From: Candidatus Corynebacterium faecipullorum
Lineage (GTDB): Bacteria; Actinomycetota; Actinomycetes; Mycobacteriales; Mycobacteriaceae
DNA length: 8,262 bases
NCBI GenBank assembly: GCA_019114925.1
Contig: DXEO01000214.1
Span: 1 to 8,262 of the forward strand
Direction: 5' to 3'
The first letter of the stretch is position 1. Each line of letters starts with the position of its first letter. The notes below the pieces were generated by a model that made no database searches, was not told the DNA's origin, and was given only the letters and a program-made list of their open reading frames with translations. This document shows positions 1 through 5,302 of the stretch, one piece after another. The position numbers were made by a program, and so were the translations under genes.

Positions 1-70
1 CGCGTGGATAGTTGCGGCATTTGGCACCGTCCTCTTTGGCGCAGTTGCCTTTGTTACGTGGAAGCGATAA
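1..70 (+). CDS. C-terminal tail of a membrane protein (partial)
   Basis: Only the last 22 codons and a TAA stop at 68-70 are present; base 1 is the end of a cut codon. The visible residues (A-W-I-V-A-A-F-G-T-V-L-F-G-A-V-A-F-V-T-W-K-R) form one hydrophobic helix ending in a basic pair. That fits a C-terminal transmembrane segment whose end lies in the cytoplasm. A strong hairpin begins three bases after the stop, which supports a real gene end. The rest of the protein lies outside the window, so no function can be given. The reading frame is inferred from the hydrophobic pattern and the terminator position; a chance open frame of this length cannot be excluded. Confidence 0.6.
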   Translation, partial: AWIVAAFGTVLFGAVAFVTWKR

Positions 71-72
71 GT

Positions 73-99
73 AAGAACCGTTTCGCCGAGACGGTTCTT
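73..99. terminator. Bidirectional hairpin terminator between convergent genes
   Basis: AAGAACCGT (73-81) pairs perfectly with ACGGTTCTT (91-99). The stem extends inward through a T-G wobble, a T-A and a C-G pair to a 3-base GCC loop, about 12 pairs in all. The base of the stem is A-rich on one side and T-rich on the other, so it can act in both directions. It lies in the 31-base gap between the plus-strand stop at 70 and the minus-strand stop at 102. There is no long T run outside the stem, so efficiency is uncertain. Confidence 0.75.
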
Positions 100-101
100 C
101 A

Positions 102-608
102 TCAGTCGAGGCGGTACACCTCGTAGTCATCCGGCACACCCGCACCGGGGACGTGCTGCAGACCGAGCTTCAACGCTAGGGCAATCGACGCCTCATTGGT
201 GGGATTGATGATGGCGACGACAGTAAGCTGCGGGAAACGCTCGCGCGCACTGGCAATTGCAGCGGCTGCGGCTTCCTTGGCGTAGCCTTTCCCCTGGGAT
301 TCGGGTGCGAAGCGGTAGTAGAGGTTGAGTACTTCTTCACCTGCTTCCTCGCTATGACGCACACCCGTGAAACCTATGGTCGTACCATCAAGCGTGGACA
401 CCACGTAATAGCCCAGCTGCTTCTCACACCAATTGGCTTGCCACGCGCGAGCTAACTCCACAGCTTCTTCCCTGGACTTCATCGCCAGTTCAGGGCAGTG
501 CTCGTACGTACGGGCATCCGAGTGAATAGCAAAGATGGCGTCAATATCGGCATCCGTAGGCACCGACAATGAAAGCCGCGGGGTGTGGAGGGAGAAATCG
601 TGTTTCAT
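102..608 (-). CDS. GNAT family N-acetyltransferase (RimJ/RimL-like)
   Basis: Predicted cytoplasmic acetyl-CoA-dependent N-acetyltransferase of 168 aa, the usual length of the single-domain GNAT family. The N-terminus reads like the RimJ/RimL-type branch (a T-P-R-L-x-L motif at residues 9-14, then a D-x-D-A-I-F helix). The acetyl-CoA pyrophosphate loop is S-Q-G-K-G-Y-A at 104-110, followed by an alanine-rich helix. A second family signature, I-N-P-T-N-E-A-S-I-A-L-A-L-K-L-G, is at 134-149. The frame is open up to 707, but ATG at 608 is chosen because it has AGGA six bases upstream and starts at the usual family N-terminus; the longer version would overlap the upstream gene. It lies 37 bases after the nuclease gene on the same strand and is probably cotranscribed. 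The substrate cannot be read from the sequence: ribosomal protein N-termini, amino acids, antibiotics and polyamines are all used by relatives. Confidence 0.88.
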   Translation of the reverse strand: MKHDFSLHTPRLSLSVPTDADIDAIFAIHSDARTYEHCPELAMKSREEAVELARAWQANWCEKQLGYYVVSTLDGTTIGFTGVRHSEEAGEEVLNLYYRFAPESQGKGYAKEAAAAAIASARERFPQLTVVAIINPTNEASIALALKLGLQHVPGAGVPDDYEVYRLD

Positions 609-614
609 AGGGAG

Positions 615-618
615 TCCT
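615..618 (-). promoter_or_regulatory. Ribosome binding site of the GNAT gene
   Basis: On the minus strand AGGA stands six bases before ATG at 608. It is the best Shine-Dalgarno match near any start in this frame and decides the start in favour of 608 over the upstream alternative at 707. Confidence 0.65.
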
Positions 619-645
619 GTTAGTGAAGTTCGCAGTGCTCCCAAT

Positions 646-1734
646 TTATCCAATCTGCACGCGTGTGGTGCAGTCAATCTTGGCGTAGGGGCGTCCCTTT
701 TTATCAACGCTGGTCATTGCGTAGTTGCCGCCGTAGGCGCGGCAACCGGTGTAGTTATCCACCGGATTGCTGGGCGCCGGTGCAGCCGGTGCTTGGTAGG
801 CGGGTGCAGCGTGCTGGGCTTCCTGCTCTGCACGACGGGCTGCCTCCGCGGCCTCTTGTTCGGCACGGCGAGCTGCTTCTTCTGCTTCACGTTGCGCGGC
901 CTCTGCAGCTTCACGCGCTGCTTCTTCCTCGGCGCGTTTCTTCTCGCGTGCGTCTGAAGCATAGGTGATTTTGCGGTTTAAGAGCGTTTCAATCTCGGTA
1001 GCGTCACTGTCGAGCTCTTCTAGCAACTCGACATTCTTATTCCCGAATGCTTCTTTCTGGAATTCAGATTGTTCTGCGGCTGCTTCTTCCAGTGCAGAAA
1101 TTGATTTCCTTGCATCGGCTACGCGAGACACATGAACATGAGCTCCGTTTAGCTGCTTGTCATCCCACATGTCATCGAAGCGGAACTGCTGCGCCTCATC
1201 CACAGCGGAGCGTGCGTCCTGGTAGGACTGGTAGGCGCTGTCATCACCAAAGGCGCATTCCGGGCCGGCCGAGTTTATGCCCTTGCCCGCAGCACGGGCT
1301 CGGTCGGCCGCGGCAGAGACCTCCGAGAAGAAACGAGAGTTTCCGCCTACCTTGATCGGAACAGCGAAACCCTCCTCAGCAACGGAAGCGGTGACCAGCG
1401 ATCCTTCCTTGAATACACCGGCCAACGTGCGGCCGTATTTGTCCTCGCGTTCAGCGTCGTACTCCAGTGTCACTACCGTGCCCACTGGTAGTAGGCCTGC
1501 TAGGTACTGCTTAGATTCTTCGGCCAAGCACTCTTTGCCCATCGCCGGGGTATCGATGTTGAGCAGGCGAATACGTGTGGTCTCACCGCCTTGCACTACA
1601 TCGATGGTGTCGCCATCGATGACGTTGTGGACCGTAATGACGTCATCGGAAGAGTCTGGCCCTAATACGGCGTAGGCACCGTAACTCACTCCACCAGCGG
1701 CTAACAGCCCAGCGACAACCTTGAAAAATCCCAT
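646..1734 (-). CDS. Membrane-anchored thermonuclease-like (SNase) protein with coiled coil
   Basis: A 362-aa protein. Residues 2-25 form a hydrophobic signal anchor or signal peptide without a lipobox, so the rest is probably outside the membrane. Residues 33-153 match the staphylococcal nuclease (Ca-dependent phosphodiesterase) fold: D-G-D-T at 40-43, R-L-L-N-I-D-T-P at 56-63 and D-K-Y-G-R at 98-102. These supply the equivalents of Asp21, Arg35, Asp40, Thr41 and Arg87 of the S. aureus enzyme. The position of the catalytic Glu43 (D-T-P-E) is alanine (A64), so activity is uncertain. A charged Ala/Glu/Arg coiled coil covers about 260-307, then an Ala/Pro linker, then a small domain (329-357) with Cys331 and Cys355 that I cannot assign; it is not the canonical Excalibur motif. 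The open frame extends to a TTG at 1767, but ATG at 1734 gives a normal signal-anchor start, with a weak GGGG upstream. The GNAT gene follows 37 bases later. Confidence 0.85.
   Translation of the reverse strand: MGFFKVVAGLLAAGGVSYGAYAVLGPDSSDDVITVHNVIDGDTIDVVQGGETTRIRLLNIDTPAMGKECLAEESKQYLAGLLPVGTVVTLEYDAEREDKYGRTLAGVFKEGSLVTASVAEEGFAVPIKVGGNSRFFSEVSAAADRARAAGKGINSAGPECAFGDDSAYQSYQDARSAVDEAQQFRFDDMWDDKQLNGAHVHVSRVADARKSISALEEAAAEQSEFQKEAFGNKNVELLEELDSDATEIETLLNRKITYASDAREKKRAEEEAAREAAEAAQREAEEAARRAEQEAAEAARRAEQEAQHAAPAYQAPAAPAPSNPVDNYTGCRAYGGNYAMTSVDKKGRPYAKIDCTTRVQIG
817..879 (-). repeat. Internal 11-residue repeat in the nuclease coiled coil
   Basis: Residues 286-295 and 297-306 of the nuclease-like protein are identical (E-A-A-R-R-A-E-Q-E-A), spaced by 11 residues. 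At the DNA level the copies differ at several synonymous positions. The repeat has therefore been kept by protein-level constraint or is old, and is not a recent DNA duplication. An 11-residue period fits a straight, slightly right-handed coiled coil. Confidence 0.7.
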
Positions 1735-1777
1735 ATCAAGAACCCCACGAGAGAAAGAGAGTAACAAGAATAACAGG

Positions 1778-1783
1778 AGTATA
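1778..1783 (-). promoter_or_regulatory. Possible -10 box of the nuclease/GNAT operon
   Basis: The minus strand reads TATACT here, about 44 bases before ATG at 1734. It would give a start of transcription near 1771 and a leader of roughly 37 bases. The -35 position 17 bases upstream (TAGTCC on the minus strand) is a poor match, so the call is tentative. Confidence 0.35.
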
Positions 1784-1808
1784 TATGCTGGTATTGCAGG
1801 GGACTATA

Positions 1809-1818
1809 GGAGCGCTCC
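1809..1818. promoter_or_regulatory. Perfect palindrome GGAGCGCTCC in divergent intergenic region
   Basis: A 10-base perfect palindrome lies just upstream of the proposed nuclease promoter and about 97 bases before mcrB. It has the shape of a small dimeric operator. No regulator is recognised and chance occurrence is possible. Confidence 0.3.
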
Positions 1819-1851
1819 AATTCTGCAGACCTGCTGAGCGCCCCAATAACT

Positions 1852-1863
1852 AGCATTAATGCT
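1852..1863. promoter_or_regulatory. Perfect palindrome AGCATTAATGCT upstream of mcrB
   Basis: A 12-base perfect palindrome is centred about 58 bases before the mcrB start codon, in the divergent region between the nuclease operon and mcrB. A dimeric regulator site is possible. There is no regulator gene in the window and no second copy that I see. Confidence 0.35.
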
Positions 1864-1903
1864 GATTTGTAGGGAGAAACCTAAAGACCAGAAGTGTTTC
1901 CTG

Positions 1904-1909
1904 GATAAT
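1904..1909 (+). promoter_or_regulatory. -10 box placing the mcrB transcription start at its ATG
   Basis: GATAAT matches the TATAAT consensus at five of six bases. Exactly six bases separate it from the A of the mcrB ATG (1916), so the expected transcription start coincides with the start codon. There is no useful Shine-Dalgarno sequence in front of the gene, and a TGA at 1910-1912 in the same frame blocks any longer start. Together these indicate a leaderless transcript, a common arrangement in corynebacteria and other actinobacteria. The -35 region (around 1881-1886) is a poor match. Confidence 0.55.
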
Positions 1910-1915
1910 TGACCT

Positions 1916-4120
1916 ATGGAATATCGAGAAGAGTTTGAGTTGGATCCTCGGGTTACGAGCTCGCGCTTGTCTCATGACTTGAGGATTGCTCACGAAATCG
2001 CACCGATCGTGGAGAACCTCATGGGCGAAGGGCGATCTATCATCGACCCTTCGGTAATTATCTGGACGCCTGAGGCAGCTATTGAAGTCCGCGAAAGGAT
2101 AGCCAAGGACCCGATCGTTGGAACCAGCATGTCTCAATGGGAGAAGCTCGACGTACAGCTAAACGGTGCTTCAGAAGGCGTAACTCTTTTAGTAGCCGAG
2201 CTTGTCTTTCTCCGTGAGCATGCCCTCATCAATTCTCGCCCGTCGACTCGGATTAAGCATGTTGACCTTGTGCTTGAGCGTCTCGGAGGGGAAGTTGGAA
2301 TCCCAGATAACATGCTTGAGTGGATGAACAGGAAATCCGGTATCGCTGGCCTTAAGGCAGGCCGAGCTTTCAACGGAGATATGTGGCGACACGTTTCATG
2401 GATGGCTGGCTTTGTAGAAGAATTCCGTCAGCAGCCTGAACCTGAACGAAGAGCTATCTTGCGCGATCCAGCTAAACTGCAGGACTTCATGCTTGATCTG
2501 GATATTGATGACCGATCAGATATCAGGAACATTATGCAGTTCCTGCTGTTCCCAGAAGCTTTTGAAGCAATTTCGGCGCAAGGATTGAAGGAGAGAATAG
2601 TTGGTGAGCTTTGCTCGATGATTGGCGGTCGATCGGGGGAAACGCCGCAGGCCATCGACCGTGACCTGTATTCCATCCGAGCGGCTATAGCAGAGGAGGT
2701 TGAGGGCGAGTTTGGGTTTTGGACCCCGGCTGTATTCGCCCTATGGAACGAGGAAGACACAGAAGAGCCCCAACGCCGTAACTATTGGCTCTATGATCCC
2801 GGTGATAGCCAGCAACGATGGGATGAGTTTGTGGGTGAAGGGCTCATCGGGCTCGGCTGGGATGGTTTAGGGGATTTTGGTGCATATCCAGATCGTGCAG
2901 CTATTGAAACTGAGATGCAGAAGGATGATTCTGTAAAAATCTCTCGCAATCAGCCATCGGCCGTTTGGGAGTTTCAACGAGAGATCCAAGTTGGAGACAT
3001 TGTTTTTGCTCGCCGTGGCAAGAACAAAATTCTTGGACGAGGGGTTGTTGACTCTGCCCCGCGCTACGAAAAGAACCGCAGCGAGTTTAAGAATGTGCGT
3101 GATGTGGAATGGGAGTTCACTGGGGAATGGGAATACCCCTTGAACGCTATCCAAAAATCACTGACACGGATCACCGATAAGCGTGGCTTGATCGATCAGC
3201 TCGATGCTTTGTTCGCTGTGGAGCGAGAAGACGAGCTAAGTCCCGTTTCCTCAGTTAAGGCATACACTGATAAAGAGTTCTTAAATGAAGTTTTCTTAAA
3301 CAGACACCAGTTTGATCGTTTGCTGTCATTGATTGGTCGCAAGAAGAATGTCATCTTGACCGGTCCGCCTGGCGTTGGCAAGACATATGTCGCGCGCCGA
3401 ATCGCATTTGCAGATATGGGGGAAAGGGACTCTTCGCGAATTGAGCAGATACAGTTCCACCAAAGCTATTCCTATGAGGACTTTATGATGGGTTTCAGGC
3501 CCAATAAAGATGGTGGCTTTGATTTGGTGAATGGGCCTTTCTACGCCTTCTGTGAGAAGGCCCGAGAGGAACCCGACCGTCATTTCTTCTTCATTATTGA
3601 TGAGATTAACCGCGGCAATGTATCGAAGATTTTTGGAGAGCTACTGATGCTCATTGAATCTGACAAACGTGGCCAAGGGCTACGGCTTATCTACAACGAC
3701 GAGATCTTTAGCGTTCCCGAGAATGTGTACCTTATCGGAACTATGAATACCGCGGACCGCAGTCTCGCGGTAATGGATCATGCGTTGCGCCGGCGTTTTG
3801 GATTCTTCAACTTGCCGCCAGCGTTTGAATCCTCTGGTTTTCAGGCTTGGCAGGAATCACAGGAAAGCGGATCACTTGACGCGCTGGTGGAGGTTATCAG
3901 GACTCTGAATGAAGTAATCGCAGATGATCCGAGGTTGGGACGTGGTTTTTTGATTGGCCACAGCTACGTCGTCCAAGGCTCTAGTGGGGATGAAACCGAA
4001 GACGATTGGCTTTACTCAGTCGTTGAAGATGACCTTGTTCCGTTGCTGGAAGAATACTGGTTTGATGAACCCGCGCTTGTAGACTCGTGGGCGAATCGTC
4101 TGCGCGAGGCGGTGAAATAG
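1916..4120 (+). CDS. mcrB: McrB-like AAA+ NTPase of a type IV restriction system with EVE-like domain
   Basis: The 734-aa motor subunit of a modification-dependent restriction system. McrB proteins form hexamers, bind modified DNA through the N-terminal part and hydrolyse GTP to translocate DNA for the McrC nuclease. The AAA+ module (about 455-734) has Walker A G-P-P-G-V-G-K-T at 483-490, Walker B F-F-F-I-I-D-E at 557-563 followed by I-N-R-G-N, the McrB signature M-N-T-A-D-R-S-L at 610-617, an arginine-rich D-H-A-L-R-R-R-F at 621-628 and I-G-H-S-Y at 680-684. Residues 289-420 (starting N-Y-W-L-Y, with G-L-G-W and W-E-F...V-G-D-I-V-F) read as an EVE/PUA-like pocket for modified bases. Residues 1-280 are helical and resemble the N-terminal region of other actinobacterial McrB-type ATPases; their role is unknown. 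E. coli McrB is shorter (459 aa) and has a different DNA-binding domain. The gene appears leaderless, overlaps mcrC by one base and has lower GC than its neighbours. The McrB call is firm; the modification recognised is not known. Confidence 0.93.
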   Translation: MEYREEFELDPRVTSSRLSHDLRIAHEIAPIVENLMGEGRSIIDPSVIIWTPEAAIEVRERIAKDPIVGTSMSQWEKLDVQLNGASEGVTLLVAELVFLREHALINSRPSTRIKHVDLVLERLGGEVGIPDNMLEWMNRKSGIAGLKAGRAFNGDMWRHVSWMAGFVEEFRQQPEPERRAILRDPAKLQDFMLDLDIDDRSDIRNIMQFLLFPEAFEAISAQGLKERIVGELCSMIGGRSGETPQAIDRDLYSIRAAIAEEVEGEFGFWTPAVFALWNEEDTEEPQRRNYWLYDPGDSQQRWDEFVGEGLIGLGWDGLGDFGAYPDRAAIETEMQKDDSVKISRNQPSAVWEFQREIQVGDIVFARRGKNKILGRGVVDSAPRYEKNRSEFKNVRDVEWEFTGEWEYPLNAIQKSLTRITDKRGLIDQLDALFAVEREDELSPVSSVKAYTDKEFLNEVFLNRHQFDRLLSLIGRKKNVILTGPPGVGKTYVARRIAFADMGERDSSRIEQIQFHQSYSYEDFMMGFRPNKDGGFDLVNGPFYAFCEKAREEPDRHFFFIIDEINRGNVSKIFGELLMLIESDKRGQGLRLIYNDEIFSVPENVYLIGTMNTADRSLAVMDHALRRRFGFFNLPPAFESSGFQAWQESQESGSLDALVEVIRTLNEVIADDPRLGRGFLIGHSYVVQGSSGDETEDDWLYSVVEDDLVPLLEEYWFDEPALVDSWANRLREAVK
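4106..4115 (+). promoter_or_regulatory. Ribosome binding site of mcrC inside the mcrB end
   Basis: GAGG (4106-4109, 10 bases before the start) and GGTGA (4111-4115, four bases before) lie within the last codons of mcrB, in front of GTG at 4120. They favour that start over the in-frame GTG at 4087, which has no purine-rich sequence upstream. The stop and start codons share one base (TAGTG), so translational coupling is likely. Confidence 0.5.
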
Positions 4121-5196
4121 TGCCAGCAGGCTCCCTAAAGCCGAAGAGTTCGCTTGTTCTTCGGAACATTTATGTCATGCTGGCTTATGCCTTTGACTCT
4201 ATTAGCCGCATTGAAACTGCATTATTCGCTGGTGAAGAGTTTGAGAACCTTCATGAGCTGTGTTCAGAGATCCTCATTCAAGGAATTGAGGCTCAGGTTA
4301 AGCGAGGCTTGCATCACGACTATCGGCGTTCACAAGAAGAGCTACGGACGGTGCGTGGGCGCATTGATTTTGCAAGCACGATAGCCACCGCTGCGCGTAG
4401 CCGTGGTGCGATTGTGTGCGAGTTTGATGAGTATCTGCTTGATACTCAGCACAATAGGATTCTCAAGACGGTGGTGGAACTGCTTCTTGCGGAGGGGGAG
4501 TTGAGTCGACACCGTCGGCACAGGCTCGGGAATGCTCTGCGGTTTTTCCTCGAAGTCCGATCAATCCCACCGCGTTCAATCCGTTGGCGCGAAGTGCACT
4601 ACACACGTCTAACTACTGAATACAAGCTCATGCACGGAGTTTGTTGGATGGTCATTGAAGGACTCATGCAACGTGAGTCCGAAGGTGGAATCACACTGGC
4701 CTCGTGGTTGGGAGAAGAAGCAGAGAGCAGGCTGTATGAGCGGTTTCTGCTCCGTTACTATCAGCGGCACTATCCAGAATTGAATCCGTCTTCTCCCCAC
4801 ATTTCTTGGGATTTGAGCGGGGAAGTACGGGGAGAAGAACAGCTTCCCATCATGCGTTCTGACGTGGTGCTGGCAAATGGTTCATCCGTTCTAGTCATCG
4901 ATGCGAAGTATTATCGTTCGACCATGCAGCGGTCACCCTTTGGTAAGGCAACGCTTCGTTCTGAGCATCTCTACCAATTACTGAGCTATGTGATTAATTT
5001 TGCTCGAACCAGTGGAACCGAGGTTTCAGGTCTCTTGCTGTACGCAAAAACTAACGAGGAAATTTTCCCCGACTTTTCTGCATCGATTTCTGGTTATCGT
5101 ATAGCCGCGAAGGCTTTGGATCTAGATGCGCCATGGAGAGAAGTTCAAGAGCAATTGGATGCCGTGGTTGAGAGGTTACTCTTGAATGAGAAATAA
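4120..5196 (+). CDS. mcrC: McrC-like PD-(D/E)XK nuclease subunit of a type IV restriction system
   Basis: A 358-aa partner of McrB, close to the 348 aa of E. coli McrC. McrC caps the McrB hexamer, stimulates its GTPase and carries the DNA-cutting site. The N-terminal half (L-R-N-I-Y-V-M-L-A-Y-A-F at 14-25; T-V-R-G-R-I-D-F at 77-84; D-T-x-H-N-R-I-L-K at 108-116) has the conserved pattern of the McrC/McrBC-5mC family. The C-terminal nuclease core shows M-R-S-D-V-V-L at 245-251 and V-L-V-I-D-A-K-Y-Y at 257-265. Asp248, Asp261 and Lys263 therefore form the PD-(D/E)XK metal site, followed by a helix with H-L-Y-Q-L-L-S-Y at 283-290. All key residues are intact, so the enzyme is probably active. GTG at 4120 is chosen as start because it overlaps the mcrB stop by one base and has purine-rich sequence in front; GTG at 4087 would add 11 residues. 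No cognate methyltransferase is seen, as expected for a type IV system. Confidence 0.92.
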   Translation: MPAGSLKPKSSLVLRNIYVMLAYAFDSISRIETALFAGEEFENLHELCSEILIQGIEAQVKRGLHHDYRRSQEELRTVRGRIDFASTIATAARSRGAIVCEFDEYLLDTQHNRILKTVVELLLAEGELSRHRRHRLGNALRFFLEVRSIPPRSIRWREVHYTRLTTEYKLMHGVCWMVIEGLMQRESEGGITLASWLGEEAESRLYERFLLRYYQRHYPELNPSSPHISWDLSGEVRGEEQLPIMRSDVVLANGSSVLVIDAKYYRSTMQRSPFGKATLRSEHLYQLLSYVINFARTSGTEVSGLLLYAKTNEEIFPDFSASISGYRIAAKALDLDAPWREVQEQLDAVVERLLLNEK

Positions 5197-5302
5197 GTGT
5201 GATGAACCAGGACTTAGTTGGAAGTGCGTTTGTCGGAGACTCTCGAACTCCTGAGCCACAATCTGCCCAATAAGGTCCATCCCCGCTGATACCTTGGACT
5301 CC
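5197..5302 (+). other. Intergenic region between mcrC and the SNF2 helicase
   Basis: This 106-base gap has no gene, no T-tailed hairpin after mcrC and no strong promoter. A weak ATACCT (5289-5294) could be a -10 element eight bases before the helicase ATG. GAGACTC (5237-5243) is complementary to GAGTCTC (5305-5311) just after the helicase start codon, and GACTC/GAGTC (5297-5301/5305-5309) could form a short hairpin whose loop includes part of the ATG. Either could reduce helicase translation, but short matches like these arise by chance. Read-through from mcrC into the helicase gene is possible. Confidence 0.5.

Noticed and set aside
609..707. N-terminal extension of the acetyltransferase to 707
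   Set aside because: The extra 33 residues have no family resemblance and overlap the nuclease coding end, while ATG at 608 has AGGA at proper distance.
535..957. Plus-strand open frame rich in Cys and Leu opposite the nuclease gene
   Set aside because: It mirrors the Ala/Glu/Arg coiled-coil codons of the minus-strand nuclease; no ribosome binding site or family pattern.
1735..1767. TTG start at 1767 extending the nuclease protein by 11 residues
   Set aside because: No Shine-Dalgarno in front, and the extension would put extra polar residues ahead of an otherwise normal signal anchor beginning at ATG 1734.
4087..4119. GTG start at 4087 for mcrC
   Set aside because: It would overlap mcrB by 34 bases with no purine-rich sequence upstream; GTG at 4120 has one and sits at the mcrB stop.
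5232..5260. tRNA 3'-end-like sequence (TTCGAGA loop on the minus strand) that could be an attachment site
   Set aside because: The flanking bases do not form a proper five-pair T stem, and no acceptor or anticodon arms are visible on either side.
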